Part shown: positions 30,241-41,872 of the stretch, piece by piece
Layout of the letters: each line of letters starts with the position of its first letter
How positions within the stretch are numbered: the stretch's first letter is position 1
NCBI GenBank assembly: GCA_030220185.1
Contig: JASPKZ010009849.1
Coordinates: forward strand, 62,001-126,000
From: Diploptera punctata
Lineage: Eukaryota > Arthropoda > Insecta > Blattodea > Blaberidae
Length of the DNA: 64,000 bases
Direction: 5' to 3'
The notes under the pieces: generated by a model
The model's input: the letters and a program-made list of their open reading frames with translations, nothing else
What the model was told of the DNA's origin: nothing
Databases searched by the model: none
Translations under genes and position numbers: made by a program

Positions 30241-30869
30241 GCCAGCCTCATAGGCCAGTGGTCAGCATTTCTGACTAAAGTTCATGAGGTCCCAGGTTTG
30301 GAATGAAGAAATCAGGATAGATGACAGATAAAGATGCATAACTATAAAATATTCTAATTTCGTCTATTCAGTTTAACCCAGTATCTTGCTGTAATTGAAC
30401 ATTAGTGAACGCAGGTGAAATGGCTCCGACTGGCTCATAGTTGTCCACAAAACTTTGATCACGAACAACTATCAATGATGCTTTTACCACAGATGGTAAA
30501 ATAGTGTTATCCCCAGTGTGTTATAAAAATAAAGATTTTGTTGATGGAGATAAGATTAGATGTGGGCTTAGGTAGAACATTCGATTCTCTTCTCAGGGAG
30601 AACTCGGGGAAATGTTTTAGGGCACCAGGTAAATAACTCACACTTTGTTTAAGTTTCAAATAACTTGCAGAATTGTTCTTTATTCAACGATATGTTTTAT
30701 AAACACTACACTTTTATAGGAATTAATATGAAGAGAGGTAAGAAACATTTAATTTCACCAGTACACTTTTAATTAAACTTGGTCACTCAAGGAATTTTCA
30801 AAATTAAGTACCCATGTGATCGTTAAATTTCAAATTTATATAATTTACTTATGTATTTAATATCTTATC

Positions 30870-31575
30870 ATAAGTAATGAGTGATTTCCAATTTATCTAG
30901 AGAATTTGGAAATCAAGAGTGGCATTTGTTAGGACTATTTAACGAATAAAATTAAGCTGTTTACTCACAAATCATTATTTAAATATAGTTATTTTAAAAT
31001 ATTTATATATTTAATGTAAACGGTGATGTTTGAAAACAAATGAGAAACAATTGGTACACTTCATTTGCTTCTTTTCTTCGTCACTGCAACCAGATCATAT
31101 TATTTATTGCCAAAGGAACGCAATATTGTAAGAATGCACTCGTAGTGGAGAAAAAATGAAACACATCAAATGGTATATTAATTCATTTCTGATGTCATAT
31201 GATGTAAATATGACAATTATATTTTTCGGGAAAAGATACATTTAAGAAAGTGCAAACAGTAGTTTCTTTTTTTGGTGGTGTAATCAATTGCTACAAGTGT
31301 TTTTTATATTAACTCCCGCATACGGTATATGTTGACATTCATGCACTATATATACAATCTGGTAGCCGTATTTCTTAGTCAGTCACTGCAAAATAATGCT
31401 ATGAGCTATTCAGAATGTTAAAAAGGAGGTGCTTTCTTTATTATGATAAACTTTAGTTGGTAAATTCTAGGCGAAACACGACTGTGATTGGTTGTAAATA
31501 AAAATCATTGTAACGTGATTGGTCATTGACTCCCATTTGGGGCACGAGTTAAGTAGTCAATATAAACATATTCAC
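30870..31575. repeat. Dispersed 0.7-kb repeat, copy 1
   Basis: Matches 33990-34650 in the same orientation, from aatttatctagagaatttgg to gactcccatttggggcacga. Both copies contain aaaaaggaggtgctttcttt and ggtaaattctaggcgaaaca. There are no coding motifs. Small indels separate the copies. Element type unknown. Confidence 0.75.
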
Positions 31576-31974
31576 GGGCTCATCCTATCATAGGGACCTA
31601 ATTATATAACCCAGCTTTCAACCTATACTAATGGAGCTCTAATTTTCCTGAATACAAATTTAACCAGTGTGGACGTACTTCTAAATGCCATGAGTGCACA
31701 AGAAGGAATATCTTCCATCTTGCAAGAAGATACCCTTACTCCTAGCAGTCAAATGACTAAAGTATCAGTATTGATTGGCAACTGATTTCTAGGAAATTCT
31801 AATATTTGAAAAAAATTAACAGCAATATACAGAAAGTAATCATCTCTACAAAAAAACACATTTTTTTTATATATAGGAAATTTATCCAGATTATTTTTAT
31901 AAATTAATAAATAATATACGTGTTCTTCAAAGCACAGGGACCGATTTCAAGAAATATTATTCCTATCCTCATCC

Positions 31975-32645
31975 ATATTTAGACTGTTGAATTTTTGTCT
32001 TCACAATAGTTATTTGGTCTGTAGATTCTTACCTCTTTTCGTTGTTTTTGTAGGATAATGTTTCAAGGCTGTTAGCCCCATTCTCAGCTATTTCAGACTG
32101 ATTTTTCTCAAGTTGTCGGCCCTGATTTTTGACTCCTGCTCCCTCTTCCTGTGGTCCAATGAACTTTCTAATTAGGTTCCTTCCCCCGGAAATTTCAAAA
32201 TTCATAATTCTCTCGTTCTTCTGTATGTAGACTTTTTCCTATATGGTGAGTTCATTTGTGTTTTCTATTTTAATAATTTTGTGTTTACATCTATTTTGTG
32301 TTTTTCTGACTAAACATGAGCAGCTACTGCAGATTTTTCTACTTCTCCCCTTTGTTTTTTTTTTTTTTACATTTCATGTGTTCTTTAATTCTAATGGTTA
32401 AATTTCTCTTCATTTTCCCTATGTATGTCTGCATATTTTATTTGATATATTCCTGATTTCTTACCATCATTAACCTTTACATTTTTGTTTGCTTTTATTA
32501 GTTCATTTTGGCTATAACCATTCTTTGGTGCTAAACTGATATGTGAATTTCTTGTATTTTTTTGTTTTGTTTTTCTATCAGAAGAGTGTTTTTATTCCTC
32601 AATTTTTATTTTTATGCTTATTCATTTTTCAAATTGACAAAAAAT
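31975..32645 (-). mobile_element. PLE-H fragment
   Basis: The minus strand has a hammerhead-like order (CTGAGAA, GGCT/AGCC stem, GAAAC) near 32058-32095. A KKFIGPQEEGAGVKN-like region, MNFEISGG and LTI-EKVYIQKNER pieces follow, and a degraded nuclease and linker reach 32640. Many frameshifts. Confidence 0.65.
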
Positions 32646-32732
32646 AAATTTAAGGCTATGTGCAGGCTTTACATTAATCAACTACTCTTAATATACATTT
32701 GACGTTTACAGTTCATGACATATATGAATTTC

Positions 32733-32746
32733 CCCCCCCCCCCCGC
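32733..32746. repeat. C homopolymer
   Basis: Fourteen consecutive C next to the family C SINE. A run of this length is unusual in AT-rich DNA and prone to assembly error. Confidence 0.85.
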
Positions 32747-32762
32747 CTTATGTAAAAACAAA

Positions 32763-33157
32763 TCGACTGCAGTGGACTAGTGGTTATGTTCCTTGCCTCT
32801 GGTCCCGAGGGTCGCGGGTTCAAACCTGGCCGGGGTTGATGGATTTTTTAGGACGGAAAAATCCAAGTAGCAAGTTCTCCGGGAGGGACTTCAAGCCGTG
32901 GGTCCCGAGCCTGAAGATTTTCAGGCTCGTAAAAGATCCTTAAGCCTGAATGAAAAGGCCTCTAAGCGAAATTTACCGAATTTTCCCGTCCTAGTACTAC
33001 CTTGGTTTCCTAGATGTCAGTATGAGGCAGAACACGGACCACTCAAATGATATATATACGAAAACAAGTGTAACTAAATTAGTTTGGTTCAAATTTTTCC
33101 CTGTAGGGGGAGAGCACCTAAATCTCTGTTAAGGGAAACATGGGCTTACAAGACAAG
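32763..33157 (+). mobile_element. tRNA-derived SINE, family C (copy 2, complete)
   Basis: A tRNA-like head (GTGGACTAGTGGTTATG A-box region, GGGTTCAAACCTGGCC B box) and a body of about 320 bases ending ggaaacatgggcttacaaga. atgtaaaaacaaa at 32750-32762 and 33158-33170 is a 13-base target duplication. The only complete copy of its family here. Confidence 0.9.
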
Positions 33158-33289
33158 ATGTAAAAACAAAATTTTGTGTTGAACCAACTTGCAGATCAAT
33201 TTTCTTGGCATTCAGATGACATACAAAATTACTGAAAAAAGTCTTGTTGATAACAAGATCAATTAATGGTTAATACAAATGAAAGAAAC

Positions 33290-33520
33290 ATTTAATAAAA
33301 TGAGTCACATCTTACCTCATACTTCGGTTTTTCAATCACGAGAACTGCAGTTTTCAAGAGATATTCCTCTCATCTTCAGTCAGCATCATGACTGCTGAAT
33401 TTTCGTCATGATGTTGGCTGAGGAAGAAAGGGATAGCCTTTGAAAACTGCAATTCCCCATGAAGTGTGAGGTAAGATGTGACTAATTTTATTAATTAAAG
33501 AACCTCATAATGTTATTTCC
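33290..33520. repeat. Hammerhead-type palindrome P8
   Basis: Arms tgagtcacatcttacctcatac and mirror gtgtgaggtaagatgtgac. Minus strand 33345-33395: CTGAAGA, AGAG/CTCT stem, GAAA, AACTGCAGTT. Plus strand 33418-33460: CTGAGGA, spare A, AAAGG/CCTTT stem, GAAA, AACTGCAATT. The right flank aacctcataatgttatttcc is the family end. Confidence 0.75.
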
Positions 33521-33714
33521 CATAATTAATTTATGAACGAAACAAATTCTGACATAATGAAATTTGAGAATCATTATTCTCCAAAAAAAAATCTAAACCA
33601 TTTCTCATGGCAGCATTTAATAAGTTTTTGAAATAATAAATTATGTGCTTGTTTTTATTAATCAATTAATAGTAAAAATAAAAGTGATTTATATGAAACG
33701 GTCCCTGAAATCAT

Positions 33715-33865
33715 ATGGCCATCATCATCATCCTTCACTGGTGTGGAAAGCAATGGGAAGCTACCACACCTACAGTTCCCTAGTAAAGCTACAAGCATAG
33801 CATGAAAATGCTATGGTTGCAGTGAAGGACCTGCCTTCAGGCAGAATTACTATGGATGGATATGT
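33715..33865 (+). mobile_element. SINE family D, 3' fragment
   Basis: tcatcatccttcactggtgt ... gcagtgaaggacctgccttc matches the second half of the 59.1-59.4 kb SINE. The tRNA head is absent. Confidence 0.75.
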
Positions 33866-33984
33866 TTAGATAAATCACATCGACAATTTGGGTTTGACAC
33901 AGTTGTGTCAGTTTTGTCATAAAATTACCATAAGTAATGCCACGAGTGATTTACAAATTATCGATAAATTCACGACTCACGAAG

Positions 33985-34650
33985 TGAGGAGTGAATTTAT
34001 CTAGAGAATTTGGAAATCAAGAGTGGCATTTGTTAGGACTATTTAACGAATAAAATTAAGCTGTTTACTCACAAATCATTATTTAACTATAGTTATATTT
34101 AAATATTTAATGTAAATGGCGATGTTCGAAAACAAATCAGAAACGATTGGTACGCTTCTTTTGTTCGTCACTGCAACCAAATCATATTATTTATTGCTAA
34201 AGGATCGCAATGTTGTAAGAATGCAGCCGAGTGGAGAAATTTATAACCAACGTTATAGGTATTAATTAATTTCTGATGTCCTATTGCAAATATGTCAATT
34301 ACATTTTACTGGAACGTCATTTCCTGGAAAATAATTTGTTTAATAAAGTGCAAACAGTGTTTTTTTTTTTTTTTGTGGTATAATCAATTGTTACAAATGT
34401 ATTTATATTATCTCTCATATGTGCTTTCTGTTGGCATTCATGAACTATAATACAATCTGGTAGCCATATTTCTTTGGAAAATAATGCTATGACCTATTCA
34501 GAATGTTAAAAAGGAGGTGCTTTCTTTATTATGATAAACTTTAGTTGGTAAATTCTAGGCGAAACATGACTGTGATTGGTTGTAAATAAAAAATCATTGA
34601 AATGTCATTGACTCCCATTTGGGGCATGAGTTAAATAGTCAGGATAATCT
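33985..34650. repeat. Dispersed 0.7-kb repeat, copy 2
   Basis: Second copy of the 30870-31575 repeat. At its left is the near-palindrome aaattcacgactcacgaagt / gaggagtgaattt, absent from copy 1. The Poly(T) run at 34362-34376 replaces a shorter one. Confidence 0.75.
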
Positions 34651-34725
34651 GTATTCTTGAATTTTTCAGATTTTGCAACCAAAACTCTACCATCGATAAA
34701 ATACAGTTATTTATTTTTCGGTCTT

Positions 34726-34960
34726 TATTTACATCCATTGCCTCTAGTTCCGAGGGTCGCAGGTTCAAACCTGGCCGGGGTTGATGGATTTATTTTTTGG
34801 ATGGAAAAATCCAAGGAGCAAAAGTCCTCTAGGAGAAACTTTAAGCCATGGGTCCTGAGTATATCCTTAAGCCTGAATAGAAGAGCCTCTAAGTAAAATT
34901 TACTGATCTCAACGTCCTAGTAATACCTTAGTTGCCTGTTAGACGTCTCATTGAGTCGGT
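34726..34960 (+). mobile_element. tRNA-derived SINE, family C (copy 3, 3'-truncated)
   Basis: gggtcgcaggttcaaacctg B box and body to cctagtaataccttagttgc, then cut. Internal deletion near 34862. Confidence 0.75.
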
Positions 34961-35031
34961 GTGTTGACCGCATGACATTTATGACTAAATAAGGTAACAA
35001 AAAATTAACTTTGTCCAGTAACTTCCTACAG

Positions 35032-35525
35032 AGGAAAGGCTATGGCTCAACAATTGCCTATGCCATTAGAGAGAGAGATCTACATCCAGCTTTTTTTAAC
35101 ATTCAGTACCGTAAACCAGTTAACGCGTTTAAAGAGATTATCGTGTATGCGGCCATCTGTCGGTTAACTCACTTTAGAGCGGGCGTGAACAAACTGCATT
35201 TATATTCGGTGCCTAAATATTGTGTTGGCTTAGTATGTCTTGGAGATCATAGATGGCATGTAAATGTACATTTTCTATTCCTGTTTGACACGTTTAACCT
35301 TGGTGAATCCCCTTTTATTATTAAAACAAACAACACATGGAATTCGTTCACCCAAACTTGCTCCAATGCAGTCATATATGTTTCTTGTTATCTCACTGAA
35401 GAAGAAGATTCACAAAGTGAAAGTGAAGATAAACTTCCACTTCCTGAAATTGATACGCCGATACCATGTGATGTCAATCACCCAAGTTATTTCACCATCA
35501 AATTCTACTAGGATATCTCCTTTAG
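35032..35525 (+). CDS. Unrecognised coding exon (candidate)
   Basis: After a plausible acceptor (acttcctacag) a 159-codon open frame runs RKGYGSTIAYAIRERDLHPA, NAFKEIIVYAAICR, YCVGLVCLGDHRWHVNVHF and an acidic stretch LTEEEDSQSESEDKL before stopping at 35509-35511. A donor-like TTTAGGTATGT lies at 35521-35531, in the +1 frame of which STRISPL reads on. A frame change near the end would join it, in the correct phase, to the exon at 36122. The composition is gene-like, with charged blocks and even codon use. I recognise no family. It could be a fast-evolving host gene or an old domesticated element. Confidence 0.45.
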
Positions 35526-35919
35526 GTATGTACAAAATTTGAATTTTCTAGGACTAATAGTTTGTGAATAATGGTCCATTTTCTGAAGTGCCACGAAAAG
35601 GGTAGCTGGGGTATTTAAATGGCTGACCTGTGGGTTTAAATGCCCTGCTCAGTGCCTGGTACTGAATGTGTAAGAGACTAGTCTTCCTGCTAAATATTGG
35701 AATGCAAGAGTGCAAATAATTTCATTGTCAAGTGCTCGACACTTGATACCAACCAATCATTTTTTGTTGTTTATATAGTCAAATTTTGATATTGCAAAGT
35801 GTTTTTGAATAACATATTGCTTTGAATTATTGAAAATTAGAGATATAGAAAATACAGAAAAAAAAGTACACTGCAGGTACTTTACATAATTAAAAATGAG
35901 ATTAAATTTGATGAGAAAA

Positions 35920-36015
35920 ATTTTCACCCAGACCGGGACCTTTGGTTTACCGTATCAATGCTCCTCCAACTGAGCTACTGGGGCGAGTACCAATCTAGAC
36001 GCAAATTTTTCTCAT
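35920..36015 (-). repeat. tRNA-like module relic in an intron
   Basis: gatgagaaaaattttcaccc ... gagctactggggcgagtacc: one minus-strand module (35925-35984) with its B box deleted, between inverted gagaaaaatttt / aaatttttctc flanks. Confidence 0.65.
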
Positions 36016-36121
36016 AATAAAAACATCAAAAATGAGATTCTTCAATTTCATCTTAGTAAATTATTGTTCACATGCAAATTTTTATTTTACTTTCAAAATC
36101 ATGTTTTTTTTTGTTCTGCAG

Positions 36122-36309
36122 TACTCTTTTCTATCAAGTTTTCAAGCATGTTTTGGTTTGAAAAACATTCTCATGAGCTGATGATTGTCCTTGGATATTG
36201 GAATGAAAAGTGGCCAGTGCATTTAGAGCATGGATCACAGATAGTGTTTGTTTCAGTTCCAGGACTTGATCTTCAACAATGTCACAGTTTTCTGAAACAT
36301 GTTGTGTAG
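36122..36309 (+). CDS. Unrecognised terminal coding exon (candidate)
   Basis: Strong acceptor (ttttttttttgttctgcag), then two bases and 61 codons ending in TAG: MFWFEKHSHELMIVLGYWNE, KWPVHLEHGSQIVFVSVPGL, DLQQCHSFLKHVV. Its phase matches the donor at 35525. It looks like the C-terminus of a real protein, but I cannot name it. Confidence 0.5.
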
Positions 36310-36618
36310 TCGCTGATTTGAGAATTTGTTTGTTGGTTACTCAGCTATTACATCAGCATCAACATTAACAAAAGAAATGTACAGCCTTTGAAATAATTGT
36401 TGGCGCACAGGTAATTTTCAAGTCCCAGAACGAAGCCACTGCGCATGACCAGAGGTCAGTTGTTTGGTTCACAAGTATACAACTATTTGAGAAATTAAAT
36501 CCATTCTATTTCGTTGTGTGTCGTGCAATGGAAAATAATTTTGCATAATTAAGTAGCGTGGTAAATAAAACAAAGCAAAAATAAATAAAACAATACAAAG
36601 AAAATTGAGATAAGGACG

Positions 36619-37090
36619 GAGAGAGAGAGAGAGAAAAAAAAGCATGACAGCGGGATCGAACACGCGACCTCCTGTGTGGGAAGTAGAAGCTCCCTCCACT
36701 AGACCACATCCGTTCACTGCTAGAAACTGTGTATGAAGCGATGCAATTACTCCAGAACTTACTTGTATAATGAAATTATATATTAACTTGTCTTAATTTA
36801 AATTAATTAAATGCATTTTACATTAGTAGTCGAAGTAAACAATCTTGTTATGCCTTGTGTATTTTAAACAAAGTAACGAGATTTTACAATTGTTATTCAT
36901 TATATATATTAGCTGTTTCCTTTAATTAATTAACTTCCCTAAATATACAAATTTATTTATATAACATAGCCTGTTAACATGTAGGCATTATAAAAAATTT
37001 CCTGACCTGGATCGAACTTGGGCCTGTGACGTCGCAAGAAAGCATCTTAACCAGATGGCTCTACTGAAATCGAACAATACAAGTACTGCA
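36619..37090 (-). repeat. (GA)n run and two lone tRNA-like modules
   Basis: A (GA)n run at 36619-36634. Minus-strand modules at about 36645-36713 (TGGTCTAGTGGAGGGAGC, B box GTTCGATCCCGC) and 37003-37075 (B box GTTCGATCCAGG). The acceptor strands do not pair, so neither is a functional tRNA gene. They may be SINE heads without recognised bodies. Confidence 0.5.
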
Positions 37091-37482
37091 TCAGAAGTAA
37101 GCGCTAATTTACTATTGATTGGTTTAAGAGGCCATGACTAGCTTTCAGTTATCTGATAACGCGCTTAACTTAGAAAATTCCTTAATATAATTTATTTGTG
37201 AAATTCTTTCAATAACGATTGGTATAAATCTCTGATTGACCCCTTATGCCGCCGGATTTGAACCCAAAGGAGACAGCACATGTAACAACTTACTAGTGTG
37301 AATCGCTCTTCAAAACTTTTAACTTTCCACCGTCAAGAGTGCAAGCCACCAGCATTATTTTTCCAAGGCTGTACATAATCTTCAGGCACAGAATCATTCG
37401 AACCCTGTTTCTTCATTAAGCTCCAATTCATTTTTTCGAAAATCTGGCCATGTGCAAGCAGCTAGCAATTGTTTATTATATT

Positions 37483-37620
37483 ATTTTTGGTCTGGACATC
37501 TTACCTCAATATTAATGTTGATTTGTTTTGAAACATGTCCAAGAACAAATCAACATTAATATTGAGGTAAGATGTCCAGACCAAAAATAATATAATTAAA
37601 ATAACCTCAAAATATAACTT
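37483..37620. repeat. Near-perfect palindrome P9
   Basis: Arms of about 48 bases (ttatttttggtctggacatc ttacctcaatatt...) with a 14-base loop containing TTGAAACATGTCC. The loop keeps the GAAAC and self-complementary ACATGT that follow the core in the other hairpins, but no CUGANGA is left. Right flank aataacctcaaaatataact resembles the family end. Confidence 0.75.
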
Positions 37621-37839
37621 CCTAAAATTAAATATTAATTGTTTATTATTTTACATTCCATGATTTATGCAATAGCATTACAACATCCAGGAAATTGATT
37701 TAATTAAAAAATTTTTACAACACCATGATCCATTGGTTGCAACTTTGAAATCATGTTCATCAGTAAAAATACAATAGCCTTTAGTCTCCTATGATTTTTG
37801 GATGAGATAGATATAAGAACTCTTTGATTGAACTTTTAT

Positions 37840-37935
37840 AGGAATAAATCACTGAGGTTTAATTTAACATAAATTAAAATGTTTCATACCTCTCCTCATA
37901 ATAACTCTTCCTTTTTTAGTTAGAAATTTCCTGTC
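37840..37935 (+). repeat. Head fragment of the hammerhead-type repeat
   Basis: gaacttttataggaataaat cactgaggtttaattt...cctctcctcataata, then no apex or second arm. Confidence 0.6.
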
Positions 37936-38384
37936 TAGTTTGCATAACCAGGATTCATAGATGCTCAAAGTTAAATATGGGAAATAATATTATGAGATGG
38001 AATCTGTAAAATTGACTATGGGATTTTAATTATTTAGAAAAGAATAACCAAATCCCATTTTTTTGGAAATCTACCTAATAATGCACAGAGCACTCGAATA
38101 GAGGGAAAAACAGTACAGGGATATCTAAAACTTTTCAGTCGTTTAAGATGAACTACAATGGTAGCACTGTTTCGTAGTAACAGAATATGCAACTAATAAA
38201 ATAAATGCAAGGCACACGGCGTGTTCACTCGGGATTATGAGAGATTAGCCGTTTTGTAAACTTAAATTTTTAACTGCTATTCTTTTGTTCCATGTAGATG
38301 GTACTGTAAAAATGATATATTATCGAAAGTCCAAAATCATTACTTAGATTTTATTTTACTATAATTTGTAAGTAAATTCAAACT

Positions 38385-38775
38385 TATATTTGAAAAGAAA
38401 AATATACGCCTAGACTGGGGTTTGAACCCAGGACCTTTGACTTTCTATGTCAATGCTCTTCCATCTGAGCCACCTAGGCCTCCAATCTAAACGCGTATTT
38501 TTCTCTTACACATAGTTAATTCCCTAACCCCAAATGCTATGAGCCATTGCTACGATTTTTGCAAATGGTGGCTTGTTTATTAAGAAGACTTTTTATTGGG
38601 AATTTAAAACATTACTTATAAAGCCAGTAGTGCTTTTTTCAATGTTAATATTATTCGTTTTTAAAACATCTTAATGATGGACAAATTATATTTGAAAAGA
38701 AAAATATACGTATATTTTTTTTTAAAAATATAATTTGTCCATCATTAAGATGTTTAAAAACGAATAATATTAAAA
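38385..38775. repeat. tRNA-like foldback, third type, one module
   Basis: Module 38408-38479 (-, type of F5) with arm body to 38705, then a short mirrored end (aaatataatttgtccatcat). The plus-strand module is missing. Confidence 0.75.
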
Positions 38776-39171
38776 TTCAAACTTGTTTACATTTTTAATG
38801 TGAGCCTATTTTCAAAGATAAACCTACTAGAAGTGATAAAAACTAAGATTTGTTAGGTTAGGAAGAGTGATGTTAGTGTACAGCCATTTCTAATAAACAT
38901 TTTAAAAATGTGAGTGACTTTATAATGGATTTCAGATGTATGACATGGCTAAGGTTCTTTAATAAATATTATATAAAATATGTATGCGAGAATAAGGGGG
39001 TAGGTCAATTGTACATATTTATTAAAAGAGCTCATAATGCACGTTTTTAAATTTTAATAAACGAAAATAAATTAACGTGTTTTATTTATTTCTATGCTTC
39101 CCTTCTGTTAAAATTAAAAAAAAAATCTTTAGGTCTGAGAGGCTGGGTACAAATAATTCCATAATTTAACG

Positions 39172-39300
39172 TGAACAGCATTGAGAATGTCACAAATAGT
39201 GACGAAATCTAGATATGCAAGGGAGTTAAGAAGTATGAGGTGAGTCAAGAAACAACTAAACAAAATTAAAATGTTATTTATTCCTATAAAAGTTCAATTC
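39172..39300 (+). repeat. PLE 3'-terminal fragment with variant motif
   Basis: Near-copy of 13465-13560: TTGAGAAT, GTCAC/GTGAC stem, GAAA, then gtatgaggtgagtcaagaaa. Confidence 0.65.
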
Positions 39301-39494
39301 CATGATTATTTACAAGATGGTGTTATATAATTATGATTCATAATTTTACCACCAGACGGTGCTGAATTTCATATTAGTACCAGAAAAAAATCGAAAAAAT
39401 TTAGATGTTAGTAGTTCTACACTAGTGCCTCTGTGATAATAATGAATGAACAACAACAAAAAATTGAATTTAATATACACAGGAAGGATACTTA

Positions 39495-40831
39495 CGAGGT
39501 GTGATCAATAAGTTTCCGGAATGAGGCCATAAACACAACACAACACTTCAAAGTTTCTATTCAGCACTGTCACCCTCAAAGTAGTCACCTTGGGAGTTGA
39601 TACACTTGTCCCAGCGCTTCTGCCAATGCTGGAAGCACTTCTGGAAGTCGTCTTCTTTAAATGTGTCCAATGCCTTCTGCGATTCGCGCTGGATGACATC
39701 AATGTCCTCAAAACGATGTCCTCGGAGCCGAATTTTTAGCCGTGGGAACAGGAAAAAGTCTGCTGGAGCCAGATCTGGAGAATAGGCTGGATGGGGAACA
39801 GTACTCATCCTATTTTTGTCCAAAAACTGGCGGACAGAAATTGCTTTGTGCGCGGGCGCATTGCCGTGATGCAGGAAACAGTCACCAGTCCTCCATTTCT
39901 CTGGCCGTTTGCGTCGCACATTCTCCCTCAATCTTTGCAACACTTGTTTGTAGTACACTTGATTCACTGTTTGACCCCGTGGTACAAATTCCTTATGCAC
40001 AATTCCATTAATGTCAAAAAAAAAACAATCATCATTGACTTCAACATTTGATCGAACTTGTCTGGCTTTCTTGGGGCGTGGAGATGCAGGACTCTTCCAT
40101 TGCGAAGACTGTTTAGTTTCTGGATCGTAGCCATAAATCCATGTTTCATCACCAGTAATAACCTTTTCCATGAACCGTGGGTCATTTTTAAGCTGTTCTT
40201 TAAGATCTGTTTCAGGCAATCACACGACTTTCCTTTTGGTCATTTGAAAGGAGGCGGGGCACCGAACTTCGCAGCAATTCTTCGCATGTTCAAATCGTCT
40301 TTCAAAATGCTTTGAACACTTCCAAACGAGAGTGCTAGTGCATCAGACAGTTCTCGTATTGTAATGCGCCTATCATTTAATACCATTTCCCTCACTCGAT
40401 CGATATTTTTATTGGTTTTGCTGGAAGTTGGTCATCCCCAGACGATTTTCATCCTTAACCGATGTCATGCCCCTTTTAAATTTCGAAAACCACTCAAATG
40501 CTTGAGATTTGCCCATTGCTTCCTCCCCATAAGCTGTTCTTAACATTTGATATGTTTCTGTTGCAGTTTTACCAAGTTTAAAGCAAAATTTGATGCATGT
40601 TCTTTGTTCCTCGTAATCCCGCATTGTTGTTACACAGAGAAATCGCCACATGCACAAAACACGTCTTCACTTCAGAGCTTCTACCAGCATACTGCAAGGT
40701 CAGAGAAGGTCGTGCGACCCCTCCATTCATCACAAGGAAATTCTGAGTGTACCAGCCTGGGTGAAAATTAAAAACTCCTCAATGGCATAATTGTTTTGAA
40801 GCCATTCCGGAAACTTATTGATCACACCTCG
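39495..40831 (-). mobile_element. mariner element, complete ends, dead transposase
   Basis: 1,337 bases between TA dinucleotides (39493-39494, 40832-40833). The terminal inverted repeats are identical over 29 bases, beginning cgaggtgtgatcaataag. The size is typical of mariners. The transposase frame is on the minus strand and broken. Perfect terminal repeats and an intact TA duplication suggest a fairly recent insertion. Confidence 0.95.
39557..40657 (-). pseudogene. mariner transposase, frameshifted, second catalytic Asp lost
   Basis: N-terminal HTH: MRDYEEQRTCIKFCFKLGKT, then AFEWFSKFKRGMTSVKDEN. After a frameshift, KNIDRVREMVLNDRRITIRE and LSFGSVQSILKDDL. After a stop and a shift, the 220-codon catalytic part: ITGDETWIYGYDPETKQ (first Asp), FLHHGNAPAHKA, YSPDLAPADFFLFPRLK (third Asp). 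Mariners have HDNAPAH at the second motif; here GAC is GGC, giving HGNAPAH. At least two frame breaks plus the missing Asp make it inactive. Confidence 0.92.
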
Positions 40832-41094
40832 TATATTGACAATTATATAAAGTCTTCAAGTTTCAATCACTTTGCCGCATAAACATGCAATTTTCAACAG
40901 TTCCATATATGGGTTAAATGTTCCACTAAATGAAGATTTTAAGAAAGAATACGATCCCATTCTGGACATAGCTAATTTAAATGGTTTTGGAAAGGAAAAT
41001 AATTATAAATAAATCAAAGAAATTCAGACAACAAAAAAGATTAAAAGAATACACCACTCTGCCAGAAAGGAAAACAATTTAACAAAACTTACCT

Positions 41095-41590
41095 ATTGAT
41101 GGTTATATTATTAATTAAACACTTCTCACTGAAGGATAAATTATATTTGAAGAGGAAAATGTTCGCCTAGGACCGAGACTCAAACCCGGGACCCTTGGCT
41201 TTCCGGGCCAAGTGCTCTACCAACTGAGCTACCGAGGCGAGTTGTGATCTAGACACAAATTTTTCTTATATATACATTGTAATTCCCTCGTGCCAAATGC
41301 TTGAAACTGTAGCTTCTATCTTTGCAAATGGCGGCTTCTTAGTTAAGAAGACATTTATTGGAAATTTAACACTACTTTATAAAAGCCAGTAGGGCTTCTA
41401 TTGACGATTATATTATTAATTTAACACTTCTCACTGAAGGGAATTACAATGTATATAAGAGAAAAATTTGCGTCAGACCGCACTCGCCTTGGTAGCTCAT
41501 TTGGTAGAGCACTTGGCCCGGAAAGCCAGGGTCCCGGGTTCGAGTCTCGGTCTAGCAAAAAAAAAAAATTTCTCTTCAGATATAAAAAAT
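41095..41590. repeat. tRNA-like foldback F9
   Basis: Modules 41165-41238 (-) and 41486-41556 (+), GCCTCGG type. The plus module has small deletions in the anticodon arm and 3' acceptor. Arm bodies are partly deleted between 41435 and 41450. Confidence 0.75.
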
Positions 41591-41599
41591 AACCTTGTA

Positions 41600-41695
41600 T
41601 ATAAATTAATATTGGGAGTAACATATGAGGTTATATCATTAATAGTGAGTGGAGAATATATTTTTAACGACTCACCTCATACTGGGCAATAGTGA
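41600..41695 (+). repeat. Head fragment of the hammerhead-type repeat
   Basis: ttaatattgggagtaacata tgaggttatatcattaatag tgagtggagaatat...cacctcatac, the P3 head without apex or second arm. Confidence 0.6.
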
Positions 41696-41872
41696 ATTGT
41701 CTAGATGTTCCAAAAAAAAGTTTAAGTAACTAACAAACATAATTATTTTAGCATTTATTGTCATACAAATACCATAAAAAGAAATGGAAACAATATACTT
41801 TCTTCTTGTCCTCTTCCAATATGCATGTTTAATTGTCCAACATTGATACATATTGGCACAAACTGTACTTTG

